In this document: in pieces, positions 16,337 to 25,755 of the stretch
Position numbering within the stretch: position 1 is the first letter of the stretch
Layout of the letters: each line of letters opens with the position of its first letter
From: Planctomycetota bacterium
Lineage (GTDB): Bacteria; Planctomycetota; Planctomycetia; Pirellulales; Pirellulaceae
Length of the DNA stretch: 54,688 bases
Assembly (NCBI GenBank): GCA_027622275.1
Contig: JAQBZB010000020.1
Coordinates: forward strand, 1-54,688
Reading direction: 5' to 3'
Position numbers and translations under genes: made by a program
The notes under the pieces: generated by a model
Told to the model about the DNA's origin: nothing
Seen by the model: only the letters and a program-made list of their open reading frames with translations
Database searches by the model: none

Positions 16337-17338
16337 ATGAAGCTGGTAATCTATCCTGCCGTCGAACCCGAGCGACTGTTGCCAATCGAAGAGGCGGCTG
16401 GCGCGATGACCGTTGCCAATGTCGCCGATGAAGCCGTTGCAGCCGAGGTGATCGAGGACGCCGATGCGTTTTTCGGCAAGTTAACTCCGGCGATGCTGGC
16501 GGCGGCGACGAAACTCCGCTGGGTGCAATCGCCCACCGCCAGCTTGGAGCATTACATCTTTCCCGAATTGGTGACGCATCCTTGTACGTTGACCAACATG
16601 CGAGGCTTGTTTTCCGATGTGATTGCCGATCATGTCTTCGGATACATCTTGTGCTTTGCCCGTAATCTGCACAAATACTTGCGACAGCAGATGGCCCGGC
16701 ACTGGGAGCCGATCGGCGGCGAGCCGGCGCGCACGTCATTCAGCGCCGGTCCCGGAGTCGTCACCGCGATGGATCGGGATCACTTGCATCTGAGCGACTG
16801 TACACTCGGCATCGTCGGACTGGGCGCGATCGGCGGCGAGATCGCGAACCGCGCCAAGGCGTTTGGCATGCGAGTGCTGGCTGTCGATCCGATTCGTACC
16901 GACAAACCGGAGAGCGTCGATTCGTTGTGGCCGCTGGATCGGCTTCCTGATCTCTTGAAGCAAAGCGATTTCGTCGTCATCGCGGCACCACACACACCGC
17001 AGACGGCAGGGATGTTTGATCGCGCGACGATCCAGCGGATGAAGCAGTCGGCTTATCTAATCAACATCGGCCGCGGCGTCATCGTCAAGCTCGACGATCT
17101 GTGTGAAGCGCTCGACGCGGGCGAGATCGCCGGCGCGGCCTTGGATGTCTTTGAACAAGAACCGTTGCCTGCCGGCCATCCGCTGTGGAGTTTCGAAAAT
17201 GTTCTCCTTACGCCGCACGTCGCCGCCTGCTCCGTGCGAATTGCCGAGCGGCATCTGGAAGTCTTGCTCGACAACATCCGTCGCTTCGTCGCGGGCGAAC
17301 CGTTGCGAAACGTGGTCAGCAAAGAGAACTGGTTTTAG
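16337..17338 (+). CDS. D-2-hydroxyacid dehydrogenase (NAD-dependent)
   Basis: A 333-residue NAD(P)-dependent oxidoreductase that reduces 2-keto acids to D-2-hydroxy acids. The Rossmann glycine motif is GIVGLGAIGGEIANRA, followed by the acidic VLAVDP that suggests NAD preference. The catalytic Arg is in LINIGRGVIVK, the Glu in the ALDVFEQEPLP region and the His in LLTPHVAACS. The N-terminal substrate domain starts MKLVIYPAVEPERL. A GAGGAG ribosome site precedes the ATG. The substrate is not predictable. It is transcribed alone and converges with the YRP-repeat gene. Confidence 0.88.
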   Translation: MKLVIYPAVEPERLLPIEEAAGAMTVANVADEAVAAEVIEDADAFFGKLTPAMLAAATKLRWVQSPTASLEHYIFPELVTHPCTLTNMRGLFSDVIADHVFGYILCFARNLHKYLRQQMARHWEPIGGEPARTSFSAGPGVVTAMDRDHLHLSDCTLGIVGLGAIGGEIANRAKAFGMRVLAVDPIRTDKPESVDSLWPLDRLPDLLKQSDFVVIAAPHTPQTAGMFDRATIQRMKQSAYLINIGRGVIVKLDDLCEALDAGEIAGAALDVFEQEPLPAGHPLWSFENVLLTPHVAACSVRIAERHLEVLLDNIRRFVAGEPLRNVVSKENWF

Positions 17339-17342
17339 TGGT

Positions 17343-17369
17343 TACGTGGCCTTTCGCTCCGCGAAAGAG
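17343..17369. repeat. Half copy of the TACGTGGCC palindromic repeat
   Basis: TACGTGGCC followed by the hairpin TTTCGC-TCC-GCGAAA matches one arm of the elements at 1046-1101 and 52620-52678. The mirrored arm is missing. It sits between two convergent genes and probably helps terminate them. Confidence 0.65.
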
Positions 17370-17384
17370 CACACTTCGTCACAA

Positions 17385-17960
17385 CTATGGCGTGATCGCC
17401 CGCAACACATTTCGGATCGGCTGTCCAGGCACATAAACTTTCGGGCTGACAATGACCGGACGAGCGGCGACCACGGGAAAACTGCCGTAGGTCGTCGCAC
17501 TGTAAACCGGGAACGGCGCGGCGGGTACTGCGTAGGCTGTAACGGGTTGCCGATACGTGATGACGGGCACTGGCGCTGCGTAGACAGGAAAGGCAGGGCG
17601 ATAAGTCACGATCGGTGCATGTGCCACGACGACAGGAGTTACCGGACGATAGGTGATGATCGGCGCGCGAGCGAAGGGCGAGTAAGTTGTTGTTGGTTGA
17701 GCGAATGGTCGCGCGACGATGACGACTGGCTGGGAGTAAACCGTCGTTGCCTGCGGTAAGACCGGGGAAAAGGTCACGACCGGACCATCGTTCGTCGTCG
17801 TTGCCGATTCAATCACCGGCGAGTAGGTGATCGTCGCAGCCGCATCGGTGATGGGACGATACGAAGTGATGATCGGGCCGGTGACGACCTGTGCGGATGC
17901 GGTCGCACTTAACATCGCGAATGTCAAAGCGACGAGCGTCATCGAAAAGAGCTTGCTCAT
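17385..17960 (-). CDS. Exported Tyr/Pro/Val repeat protein (ITYRP repeats)
   Basis: A 191-residue protein with a clear signal peptide (FSMTLVALTFAMLSATASA). The mature part is built of degenerate repeats of the form hydrophobic-Thr-Tyr-Arg/Ser-Pro: IITSYRPI, TITYSPVI, VVTFSPVL, TTTYSPFA, IITYRPVT, IVTYRPAF and VITYRQPV. It ends VYVPGQPIRNVLRAITP. The repeats suggest an extended or fibrous surface protein. No catalytic motif is seen and I did not recognise a named family. It is a single gene on the minus strand. Confidence 0.75.
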   Translation of the reverse strand: MSKLFSMTLVALTFAMLSATASAQVVTGPIITSYRPITDAAATITYSPVIESATTTNDGPVVTFSPVLPQATTVYSQPVVIVARPFAQPTTTYSPFARAPIITYRPVTPVVVAHAPIVTYRPAFPVYAAPVPVITYRQPVTAYAVPAAPFPVYSATTYGSFPVVAARPVIVSPKVYVPGQPIRNVLRAITP

Positions 17961-18221
17961 TGTTTTGCCTCAAGGGAGTGAAAGAGGGTGGTTCCGAATT
18001 CAGGATTAATTCAGTATGCCACCGGTCTGATTCGCTCACAAGAAGCTAAATGCGATGTTTCGTTTTTGCAGGCAATGACAGCGTGACAAGTTGCGCAGAT
18101 TATGCTGGTTAGAGGCGGGCGGACGCGTGAATTACGTCGCTCACCATCAATCGCCGCTGCCGTCCTTCGCAACGCTGGAATCTTGATTGTGCCGAGGTCT
18201 TGTTCGGGAGGCCTCATCCGA

Positions 18222-18422
18222 TCAACCGGGCGGCGGGGCTGGAATGAAGTCGCCTTTCTGGCCACCTGTGGCACCGTCCTGACCGGGCATGGTTCTCGTT
18301 GTCGGAGGAATGTCTGGAATCTCGGATTCAGGAGTCGTGTCTCCTGATCCGGAGCAGCCAACCATGGTCCAACAAGACATCAGGAACACAAGCGTACAAG
18401 CGAAGCGAGTCGCAATCGACAT
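18222..18422 (-). CDS. Very small lipoprotein
   Basis: A 66-residue protein with the signal MSIATRFACTLVFLMSC and a lipobox-like TMVGC, leaving a short, disordered Pro/Gly-rich tail (DIPPTTRTMPGQDG). The function is unknown. Similar tiny lipoproteins often sit beside DUF1559 genes in planctomycetes, as here: the DUF1559 gene ends 100 bases upstream on the same strand. Confidence 0.65.
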   Translation of the reverse strand: MSIATRFACTLVFLMSCWTMVGCSGSGDTTPESEIPDIPPTTRTMPGQDGATGGQKGDFIPAPPPG

Positions 18423-18522
18423 CAGGCGTCTCCGGCGGGCAACGAAAATGATCAGACGTGCTTCGAGCAGCCGACCGCATCAGTACGGCCGTCGTCGAAG
18501 CGACAATATTCGGACTTGACGA

Positions 18523-19551
18523 TTAGTTGGGGAACTCGAATGTCTCGCTACCGGCTCGCGTCGCCATCGATTCAAGGACCGTTGGGGAGCCACCCGTGCT
18601 GCTGTTCACGGAACTATCGGCGGCGTAAGTGATCATGCGAATGCTGCCATCAGCAAGTGCCCATTGGGCACCGCCAGGGTGGTAGCTCCAAAAGTGGAGC
18701 CGGTGAATACTGGTTGGATCGATGGGCGAGCCCGGACGGAAAAAATCAGTGACGGCGGTCGGCGATCCCGCTCGTTCATGGACTCCCAGGACGACGTCCG
18801 CCGCTCCAAAATAAGGGGGGTCGCCAGCGCCTGCCCATTGCCACCCATACAATAACGCATTCGTAGGCGAACGTTCGCCGATCATCACGGTATTGCTCGT
18901 GCCATCCGTGACACTGGCCATGCGGACACTAGAGTTCACGTACAACATTCCGTCCTGACCACCGGCTTCCAGGAATTGGTTGCACCCCGTCACACCCAAG
19001 TACGACGTCAGTGCCGCCTCTTGCGATCCACTTCCCCAGGATTCATCGCCATTGAGATCAGAGGGGCAAGCGAACGTGGAGCATTTCACGCCAATGATGG
19101 ACCCGCCGGAGGAAAGCGTCTGCCACCATGGCCATCCCGCTGGGGTGCCGGACATGTTGGCCTGATCTTGCAGCGTCCCCATTTCGATGAACGTCGCAAT
19201 CCGCATTTGCCAACTCCAAAACGGTCCTTCCAGCGGATAGCCGCTACCCGGAGTGGTCCCGCCTGGCGGCGACGGCCGTTGATAGGGGCTATACCAAGTC
19301 AAACCAATCTGGTGAGCAGATGGGAATCGCTTGTAGGTGTCGTGAAAATTGTGCAAGGCGAGTACTTGCTGCTTCAGATTGTTGCCGCATTGCATCCGTC
19401 TGGCCACCTCACGCGCGGCTTGCACGGCAGGCAAGAGCAAGGCCACTAAGATGCCGATGATGGCGATTACCACTAGCAGTTCGACGAGCGTAAATGCACC
19501 GCGTTGGCGATGCCCGAACCGAGTGCCGCTAGAAAGCAAGGAATCAATCAT
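18523..19551 (-). CDS. DUF1559 protein with type II pseudopilin-like N-terminus
   Basis: A 342-residue protein. The ATG at 19551 places the prepilin segment [18 protein letters not shown] near the N-terminus, with a GxFTLVE cleavage/methylation motif and a hydrophobic helix, as expected for a type II secretion/pilin-like protein. The DUF1559 domain follows ([21 protein letters not shown]). The C-terminal H-X9-DG motif is present as [12 protein letters not shown]. These proteins are hugely expanded in planctomycetes and lie at the cell surface or periplasm; their role is unproven. An open frame extends upstream to 19941 but carries no sensible start or signal. Confidence 0.9.
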   Translation of the reverse strand: MIDSLLSSGTRFGHRQRGAFTLVELLVVIAIIGILVALLLPAVQAAREVARRMQCGNNLKQQVLALHNFHDTYKRFPSAHQIGLTWYSPYQRPSPPGGTTPGSGYPLEGPFWSWQMRIATFIEMGTLQDQANMSGTPAGWPWWQTLSSGGSIIGVKCSTFACPSDLNGDESWGSGSQEAALTSYLGVTGCNQFLEAGGQDGMLYVNSSVRMASVTDGTSNTVMIGERSPTNALLYGWQWAGAGDPPYFGAADVVLGVHERAGSPTAVTDFFRPGSPIDPTSIHRLHFWSYHPGGAQWALADGSIRMITYAADSSVNSSTGGSPTVLESMATRAGSETFEFPN

Positions 19552-19968
19552 GAATACACTCCCCACAGGAGTCGGAAAAAAATGAATTCGTTTCCAGCAA
19601 AGTATTGGAACTTGTTTCGGCGAAATCCGCCATTCAGCTAGGAATTCTTCAGTGGGCGGAGGAGTCGTAACCTGCCTGAAAAAACCAACTCCCGAGTGTC
19701 GATGCCAACGCGATAAGTCGAAGCGAGCATTAGTTATAAATTGGTGGCCTGCGACGTCAAGAGAATTCCTGGGAATCGCGCGGTCTTTTTCGGGCGGATG
19801 GATAGATCGCCGGTGGTGTCCTGACAGCTTGGGACTAGTATCCGGTTTATTGCGAATAGCCGAAGTGATGGTGGGACGAATGAATTGGGCGAAGTCGGAT
19901 GATGCCGTCTGCATGATCAAGGACCGGGATGAGTCCAGCATCGCGTTGGTCGCTCCGGCTAATCAATC
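19552..19968. other. Gap without a visible gene
   Basis: These 417 bases separate the DUF1559 gene start and the stop of the Gfo/Idh/MocA gene, both on the minus strand. Both strands have open frames but none shows a recognisable protein, a ribosome site and a start together. An AT-rich stretch near 19735-19745 (TTAGTTATAAATT) may be part of the DUF1559 promoter. Confidence 0.4.
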
Positions 19969-21051
19969 CTACGCGCGTTTCTCCACCGTGATCTCATCGA
20001 GTGCGACGGCACGATGCTGCTGCGCTGACAGATAGCAAGCGTCTACCAACGCCATTGTCTTGAGGTTATCGCGACCATTGATTTCCGGCACGCGGTCTTC
20101 TTCCAGAGCGCAGAGCAATTGGGCCATCGTGCCAACGAAGGCGTCGGGGAACCAGACTTCGTTCCAGCGTGGTTGATGCCACTGGCCAGGATCTTTTGTT
20201 GTGGTGAAGTCGAGCGTACTTGGCGTTGCATTCGGATAGTCAGGCCAGCCGATCGTGCCGCGCGCCAATCCATCGCTCCCTTCGACTCGCCAGCGGATAT
20301 AGATGTCTTTCTCGACGCCTTCCGATGCCGGTCCGGTCCAGACGTCATCCCACGACGCGGCGCGCAAGCCGTTCTCGTACTCCAGGATATACAGGCAGAT
20401 GCCGTCTTGATGGGCGAACTTCTGTGCGGTCCGGGGGTCGGGACGCGTGCTCGCAAAGACACGCACGGGATCGCCGAACAAGTAGCGGAACGTATCGAGA
20501 TGGTGGATCGACATGATGCGCAGGGTGACCCAGCCGAGTCGCTCTTGCCACGGCATCCAATGCGGAATCGCGCGCATGTCGATGCTGGCGAAGATCGGTT
20601 CGCCGAGGTAACCGCGATCGAGGACGTCCTTACACGCCCGAATGGATTGGTCGTAGCGCATGTTCTGATTCACCGCCAGCGTGATTCCTGCCTGCTCGCA
20701 TAGCTCGACGATCTGCTTCGCTTCGCCGTAGTTCATGCCCATCGGCTTCTGCGCCAACACGCCGCGAATGTGGCCGTTGTGCCGGACGACTTCGCGCATG
20801 ACTTCCAACTGGACATCCGGCGGAACGGCGATGTCGACGACTTCGATCTCCGGATCGGCCAGTAGTTCCTGATAAGTCTCGTAAACTTTCGGCAACGAAT
20901 GTCGTGCGGCGACGGCTTTCGCATTGGCCAGACTGCGTGACGCGATGGCGACAGGATTGAAGCCAGCCTTGCGATACGCGACCAAATGGCAGTCGGCCAT
21001 GATGAAGCCGGAGCCGATGCAGCCGATGGCGACATCTTTGTTCTTGGGCAT
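19969..21051 (-). CDS. Gfo/Idh/MocA family oxidoreductase
   Basis: A 360-residue NAD(P)-dependent sugar or cyclitol dehydrogenase from the ATG at 21051 ([11 protein letters not shown]). An ATG at 21105 would add 18 residues unlike the family. The Rossmann motif is [15 protein letters not shown]; the EKP-like active-site motif is read as AQKPMGMN, so the usual Glu is a Gln. A C-terminal alpha/beta domain follows ([13 protein letters not shown]). Substrate unknown. The neighbouring sugar-phosphate isomerase gene suggests a shared sugar pathway, although 287 bases with palindromes separate the two reading frames. Confidence 0.88.
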   Translation of the reverse strand: MPKNKDVAIGCIGSGFIMADCHLVAYRKAGFNPVAIASRSLANAKAVAARHSLPKVYETYQELLADPEIEVVDIAVPPDVQLEVMREVVRHNGHIRGVLAQKPMGMNYGEAKQIVELCEQAGITLAVNQNMRYDQSIRACKDVLDRGYLGEPIFASIDMRAIPHWMPWQERLGWVTLRIMSIHHLDTFRYLFGDPVRVFASTRPDPRTAQKFAHQDGICLYILEYENGLRAASWDDVWTGPASEGVEKDIYIRWRVEGSDGLARGTIGWPDYPNATPSTLDFTTTKDPGQWHQPRWNEVWFPDAFVGTMAQLLCALEEDRVPEINGRDNLKTMALVDACYLSAQQHRAVALDEITVEKRA

Positions 21052-21177
21052 TGTTGGGAGATACGAGACTTCGATCACCTTGCGACTCCAATTACTAACC
21101 GACATGCGAATCGGTCTTCTCGTGGAACGAATTTCATCCCGGTCACGTCACGTTCATTATGCACGGGCAAGCAGAAG

Positions 21178-21207
21178 CGATTTGGACTGCGGCGATTTGG
21201 ACTGCGG
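21178..21207. repeat. Two tandem copies of a 15-bp unit
   Basis: CGATTTGGACTGCGG occurs twice in a row, followed at once by the palindrome GGCGAC-TT-GTCGCC. It lies in the gap between the isomerase and the oxidoreductase genes. Confidence 0.7.
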
Positions 21208-21298
21208 CGACTTGTCGCCGCTTTCCAATTTTCCGTTGAAGCCGCTGTGCAAGTGTTGTCTGCTTTCCGAAGCAAAAGCGGCTCCGCCGCAGGCTAAA

Positions 21299-21316
21299 GC
21301 TGTGACGAGTCACAGC
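21299..21316. terminator. Hairpin after the sugar-phosphate isomerase gene
   Basis: GCTGTGAC-GA-GTCACAGC is an 8-bp perfect stem 23 bases past the isomerase stop on the minus strand. It lacks a U-tract, so it may be a repeat rather than an intrinsic terminator. Confidence 0.45.
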
Positions 21317-21338
21317 ACTCCAAATTGCCGATCCCGTT

Positions 21339-22160
21339 CTACCCACGCAGGCCCACGGCCTGCATCAGCTTATCAGTCTCGCGATAAGCTTCTTCGACCC
21401 ATTGGACGATCTTGCTGGGCTTAGGCGAGTATTCCAGCTCGATCGACATGGCTCCGTCGATACCCAGCGCCTTGATCTCGCGCAGGTACGGCTCAAAGTC
21501 GACAACGCCTCGCCCTGGCGGCAAGTCGCCGTGGACTTTGCCGTCGCAATCCGAGATGTGGCAATGAATTGCCTTGCCCTTCAGTCGCCGCAACTCTTCC
21601 GGCGCGACGTCCGCCAACAGCAGGTGCGAGACGTCGATGTTCGCTTGGACCGCAGGATGGTCGCAATCGTCGATGAAGCGGACCATCGTGTCGACGGAGT
21701 TGAGCAGCGACAGCTTGAAAGGCTCAAGCTCCAACGCAATCTGCACGCCGAGATCGGCTGCGTAGTCGCCAAGCACCTTGCAATTCTCGACGCCCATCTG
21801 CCATTGCTCTTGGGGCGGAATGACTTCCTGGTTCCAGATGTATTCACCCAGCACGAGCAATAAGTTCTTGGCTTCGTATTCGTAGACCAGATCGAGATAA
21901 CGCTTGACGCGTTCGACGTGGAAACGCTGGACACTCGGATTGAAGTCGACCAGTCCAACCGCAACGCAGCAAATCGACACAATCGGCAAGTCAAGCCGAT
22001 CGCACTCGTCTTTGATCAAGCGCCGTTCCTTCACATCGGCATCGAGCGGATCGATAAAGATGTCGACCGTGTCGAAACCTAGTTCCTTTGTCTTCTGTAA
22101 TCCGAAGACCGTCGGCTGGTTGGCTTGCACCCAGGCGGAGTTGATCAGACCTAGCTTCAT
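21339..22160 (-). CDS. Sugar phosphate isomerase/epimerase (AP endonuclease 2-type TIM barrel)
   Basis: A 273-residue TIM-barrel protein starting MKLGLINSAWVQANQPT. Metal ligands typical of the xylose-isomerase-like fold can be traced: Glu in IALELEPFKLS, Asp/His in VQANIDVSHLLLAD, His in AIHCHISDCDGK and Glu in GAMSIELEYSP. It probably isomerises or epimerises a sugar or inositol intermediate. It starts 9 bases past the Uma2-like gene, in the run DUF1501 - Uma2 - isomerase. Confidence 0.87.
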   Translation of the reverse strand: MKLGLINSAWVQANQPTVFGLQKTKELGFDTVDIFIDPLDADVKERRLIKDECDRLDLPIVSICCVAVGLVDFNPSVQRFHVERVKRYLDLVYEYEAKNLLLVLGEYIWNQEVIPPQEQWQMGVENCKVLGDYAADLGVQIALELEPFKLSLLNSVDTMVRFIDDCDHPAVQANIDVSHLLLADVAPEELRRLKGKAIHCHISDCDGKVHGDLPPGRGVVDFEPYLREIKALGIDGAMSIELEYSPKPSKIVQWVEEAYRETDKLMQAVGLRG

Positions 22161-22169
22161 GTTGCTGTC

Positions 22170-22805
22170 CTAATCCTCATTCTGCTCTCGAATATATCTA
22201 CGAAACTCTTGCATTAATGCGGTCTCACCTTCCTCGTGCCGCTGTTCCAGAACAGCTTGAGCTTTGGCGAAGGGAAACCCCGCCAGCACGTTACTTGCTT
22301 CCGCACGGAAGTATTCTCCACTTTTATCAAGGACGTAGACGAGAATTGCTTCTCCGTCGTATCGCCACAGTTCCGGAACACCGATGCTACGGTAGATCGC
22401 AAACTTCGACAACGAACTACGGCTAATATCAACTTCGATGGCAAGATCGGGCGGTGGGTCAATCGTTAGATCGATTTCCTTTTTGGTCCGGATAACTTCA
22501 GAGTTTGCGATGTAGTAACTTGCGTCCGCTTCAAACCCGCGTTCCAAATCGTCGCGTTTAAATGTCGTTCCGGCTGAACTGCAAACTTCAATGCCGTTCT
22601 CTTCCGTGAATACATTGACCATCCGGCCAATTAGCGAGGATACGTTCTCGTGCATCATTCCCGGTGACGTGATTTCCATGACTCCTTGATCGTAGGAAAT
22701 TCGCTTTCCTGGCCGGTTGTTCTCGGCAGCGAGTGCCAGATACGTTGCCCAACTGACGTCGTAGAATACGACACGTTGCTCGGCAGGAGCGTTGACAGTA
22801 CTCAT
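22170..22805 (-). CDS. Uma2-family endonuclease-like protein (DUF820)
   Basis: A 211-residue protein of the restriction-endonuclease-like Uma2 (DUF820) family. Family landmarks are GKRISYDQGVMEITSPGMMHE near the N-terminus, then EADASYYIAN, PDLAIEVDISRSSLSK (the D...ExD core) and YRSIGVPELWRYD. The members are common in cyanobacteria and planctomycetes, often as isolated genes, and their biological role is unclear. It lies between the DUF1501 gene (14 bases upstream) and the isomerase gene (9 bases downstream), so it is probably in an operon with them by position rather than by function. Confidence 0.9.
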   Translation of the reverse strand: MSTVNAPAEQRVVFYDVSWATYLALAAENNRPGKRISYDQGVMEITSPGMMHENVSSLIGRMVNVFTEENGIEVCSSAGTTFKRDDLERGFEADASYYIANSEVIRTKKEIDLTIDPPPDLAIEVDISRSSLSKFAIYRSIGVPELWRYDGEAILVYVLDKSGEYFRAEASNVLAGFPFAKAQAVLEQRHEEGETALMQEFRRYIREQNED

Positions 22806-22819
22806 TGCTCTTCCTTCGG

Positions 22820-24151
22820 TTATGCCAAGATGTCCTTGATCGGCGCGCCTTCCGCTATCTTAATCGGGCGGCCTTGTTCGGAAATATTTTCTTTGTTTGG
22901 TTTGACACCGAGTGCCGAGCAAAGCGTGGCGAGCACATCCGCTTCGTTGGCTTTGCCTTCGGCGACTTCAGTGCCGTCTTCGTTGGTCTTGCCGTAAGCT
23001 TGCCCGCCTTGGATGCCGCCGCCGCCAAACACACAAGTCCACGCGGCGGGAAAGTGATCGCGGCCGGCGTTGTCGTTGATGGCGGGTGTGCGTCCGAACT
23101 CGCCCATCCAGAGAATCGTCGTGGATTCGAGCAAGCCCCGCTCATCCAGTTCCTTCATAAGCGTTCCCCAGCCGGCATCAAGATCACTGGACAGCTGACG
23201 CACGGCGGGAAAATTGTTCTGATGCGTGTCCCAGCCGATATTTCCGCCGTCGAACGCTCCGAGCGAGACTTCCACGAACGCCACGCCACGCTCCACCAGC
23301 CGGCGTGCCATTAAGCAGCCTTGTCCAAACCGCCCGCGCCCGTAGGCATCGCGCACGGCAGCTGGCTCATCTTCCAGATCGAAGGCTTGAGAGATGTTGC
23401 TCTCCATCAGCTTCAACGCGCGGCGATAAACCGTGTCGTGCGCGATCGGCGACGCCGAGCGATGATCGGCGAGAAACCCATCCTGCAACATTCGCCACAA
23501 CTTCAAGCGTTTATCAAATTGCTGTTCGCTCACGTTGGCCGCGCGAGCGAGATCGTCGACTCGCAAGTCGGCATACTGAGGCATGTCGCCGGGTGTCATG
23601 AGCAAGCTGTCCGTCGCGCCAACCGTCAGCGGCGCGTACTTGGGCCCGAGGAAACCGGGGCCGTACGCGGCTTGATTGAACGCGCGATAAGGCGAGATGC
23701 TAACGAAGTTCAACGCCAGATCGGACGCGTCGCCTAACTCCTTCGACAGCGACGCTCCGATGGTTGGAAATCTGACCGGCCCCTGCGGTTGATGCCCCGT
23801 GCGCATGAGATACGTCCCGCGTCCGTGGTCTCCTTCCTTGGTGTTCAATCCACGGACGATCGCCAGCCTGTCCGCTTGTTCAGCCAGCTTCGGCAGATGC
23901 TCGCTGATCCGCAGCCCGGGGATCTTGGTATCGATCTCCTTGAACTCGCCGCCGTTCGCATGGCCGGGCTTCATATCGAACGTGTCTGTCTGGCTAGGTC
24001 CACCTGACATCCAGAGCAGGACGCAATGCCGTTTTCGATCCGGGCTCTGCGCGATCTCGTCAGCCAGCGCCGTCAACCAACCGCTGGCCGTGTAGCCGCA
24101 AAGTCCAGCTCCGGCCAACTGAAATAACCGACGACGGGAAATGGTTGTCAT
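22820..24151 (-). CDS. DUF1501 protein (Tat-exported, sulfatase-like fold)
   Basis: A 443-residue protein. The ATG at 24151 follows GGGAGG at good spacing and begins a twin-arginine-type signal (SRRRLFQLAGAGLCG). DUF1501 landmarks are VLLWMSGGPSQTDTFDMKPG near the N-terminus, then RGVAFVEVSLG, WDTHQNNFP and WMGEFGRTPAINDNAGRDHF. The family has an alkaline phosphatase/sulfatase-like fold and often pairs with PSCyt1/DUF1549/DUF1553 proteins. Here no such partner is adjacent; it leads the group with Uma2 and the isomerase. Confidence 0.92.
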   Translation of the reverse strand: MTTISRRRLFQLAGAGLCGYTASGWLTALADEIAQSPDRKRHCVLLWMSGGPSQTDTFDMKPGHANGGEFKEIDTKIPGLRISEHLPKLAEQADRLAIVRGLNTKEGDHGRGTYLMRTGHQPQGPVRFPTIGASLSKELGDASDLALNFVSISPYRAFNQAAYGPGFLGPKYAPLTVGATDSLLMTPGDMPQYADLRVDDLARAANVSEQQFDKRLKLWRMLQDGFLADHRSASPIAHDTVYRRALKLMESNISQAFDLEDEPAAVRDAYGRGRFGQGCLMARRLVERGVAFVEVSLGAFDGGNIGWDTHQNNFPAVRQLSSDLDAGWGTLMKELDERGLLESTTILWMGEFGRTPAINDNAGRDHFPAAWTCVFGGGGIQGGQAYGKTNEDGTEVAEGKANEADVLATLCSALGVKPNKENISEQGRPIKIAEGAPIKDILA

Positions 24152-24273
24152 GGTTTGACCTCCCAATGGATTGGCACTTCGTTCGGTTCTGCGATTCTAC
24201 CAAAAGCGGCGTACGAATGCGCCACGGAAGGGCCGTTATGCAGGGCCATTGTTTGTTTGAAGTTGCGTAAGAA

Positions 24274-24343
24274 GTAGCATGGCCTCGTAGGCCGTGTCGG
24301 CCTGGGTACTCCTGGAAACACACGGCCTACGAGGCCATGCTAC
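24274..24343. repeat. Nested palindromic repeat, GTAGCATGGCC type (second copy)
   Basis: This is 70 bp long like the copy at 5442-5511, with the same arms. It is followed by ACAGATTGAATAAAACAAAA, which recurs in variant form after the third copy at 27951-27971. The shared stretch is therefore longer than the palindrome itself. Confidence 0.85.
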
Positions 24344-24508
24344 TCAGCCGCACTCGCCACAGATTGAATAAAACAAAAGCCCTAGTGCTGCGTTACAGCT
24401 AAGGATTAGGGTGAATGAAGTGAGCCGTTGGCCGTAAGGCCCCGGGCGCGCCCTGCATTGCTCGCCGCCCGGCCGCTTACGCGTCACGGCTCACGAAACG
24501 GGCAAACC

Positions 24509-24688
24509 CTAGCCCGGATTATTCATCAGCCGCTTGGCGATAGCCTGCGGTTCTCGTGAACTTCGAGAGAACCGCACGCTATCGCGTGGCGGCTGATTTG
24601 CGCGGTGTTTTGGGCAAGATAGCCGTAACTCTTCTGACAAACGTATGTTTTGAAGAATGCTGACCGGTTCATGAATAATCCGGGCTAG
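24509..24688. mobile_element. MITE-like element, 180 bp, full copy 1
   Basis: The ends are CTAGCCCGGATTATTCAT and its exact inverse ATGAATAATCCGGGCTAG. The left half folds into a long hairpin: CAGCCGC with GCGGCTG outside and GCGGTTCTC with GAGAGAACCGC inside. A second copy of the same length lies at 51063-51242. There is no open frame inside, so it would need a transposase elsewhere. Its right end abuts the radC remnant. Confidence 0.85.
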
Positions 24689-24691
24689 CCA

Positions 24692-25181
24692 CGCCTCAAG
24701 TACGTGACGCGGTCAACGAGCTTCTCAACAGTCCATCGACATACGCTTCTCGCAAAAGGGTATCGCTTGTCTATGAAGGCTCACTGCAAGACGGCCCTCG
24801 CATCACCAGCCCACAAGACGCCAAGACGTTCTTTGCCAAGTACTGGCTGGACAATCCCGGTCATGACAAAAACGGTTTGTGGTCGCTTGTTTAGACACAA
24901 AGAATCGGGTGCAAAGTGTTGTCGTGATAACCATCGGCACACTGGACGCATCACTCGTTCATCCCCGAGAGGTCTTCAAGCCCGCCATTCTGGAAGGCTC
25001 AAGCTCGATCATCGTGTCGCATAATCACCCTTCCGGTGACCCGACGCCAAGCCGAGAAGACCACACCGTCACCCAGAGGTTAACCGAAGCGGGAAAGCTG
25101 CTTGGCATCGAAGTTCTCGACCACATCATTCATGGCGATGGCTCGAATGATGTACAGTCCCTGAAAGAAGCAAAAGTCTAG
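24692..25181 (+). pseudogene. radC-like (UPF0758, JAB/MPN domain) remnant
   Basis: Two frames make one RadC-like protein. Bases from 24692 encode QVRDAVNELLNSPSTYASR through AKYWLDNPGHDKN. After a shift near 24870 the next frame gives FVVACLDTKNRVQSVVV and the JAMM metal motif HNHPSGDPTPSRED, ending SLKEAKV at 25181. One base seems to be missing at about CAAAAACGG. The 5' end is lost at the junction with the MITE-like element. RadC-like genes of this kind travel with phages and genomic islands. It is very probably non-functional. Confidence 0.75.
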
Positions 25182-25205
25182 CCGCCAATCGGCCCCTTGA
25201 TGACG

Positions 25206-25490
25206 TCACGCCTCGAAGTCTGTGAGCGGAGCGGTCGACCTTGTTTCCCATCCTTCTTCGATCTTTTTGTTGCTCCGTGGTTCCTGAGATTGAGTCGGTG
25301 GAGAAAGGTTGGCTGGGTCACTGACCAAATCCAGACGTTGCCCTAGCTCGCCGGTGGCATCCTTGGAATTCGGTGTCTCTGTACTCGGGACCGAATCGCC
25401 ACCTTCGATTGGGTGCTTTTTCTCAGGGCTCGTCCGTTCCACCGGCTTGATGTGCTGCGGGGGCGGAACTTTTCTTGGATGGATTTCCAT
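25206..25490 (-). CDS. Hypothetical hydrophilic protein (doubtful)
   Basis: An open frame of 94 codons with a polar, Pro/Ser/Glu-rich composition (MEIHPRKVPPPQHIKPVERT). It has no signal, no membrane segment and no family I recognise. There is no clear ribosome site. It is kept because the composition looks protein-like and the stretch has no better candidate; it may equally be non-coding. Confidence 0.25.
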   Translation of the reverse strand: MEIHPRKVPPPQHIKPVERTSPEKKHPIEGGDSVPSTETPNSKDATGELGQRLDLVSDPANLSPPTQSQEPRSNKKIEEGWETRSTAPLTDFEA

Positions 25491-25755
25491 GAGCTTTTGG
25501 AGCCGGGTGATTTGCGCGATTCTGTGCGACCAGAAAGCCTAGCGAGATTGTGCAAATACCTGGAGTTGCGATCAAGGCCACTCAGACGTGTTTGGCTGTG
25601 TCGGACGGAAATAGGAGTGCTTTCGCACTCTTTGGGACCATCCATGGGCGGGTACGATCCAGAGTGAATCCGATTCATAGAGGTGCATGCAAATGGTCGA
25701 TAAAGCAATTCAGGAATAGCTTTCTGAAAGAAATCGCTAGTTCGTCGGCCTTCTT

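Noticed and set aside
19652-20035. 127-codon plus-strand open frame in the gap beside the DUF1559 gene
   Set aside because: It overlaps the end of the oxidoreductase gene in antisense and shows no family features, signal or ribosome site.
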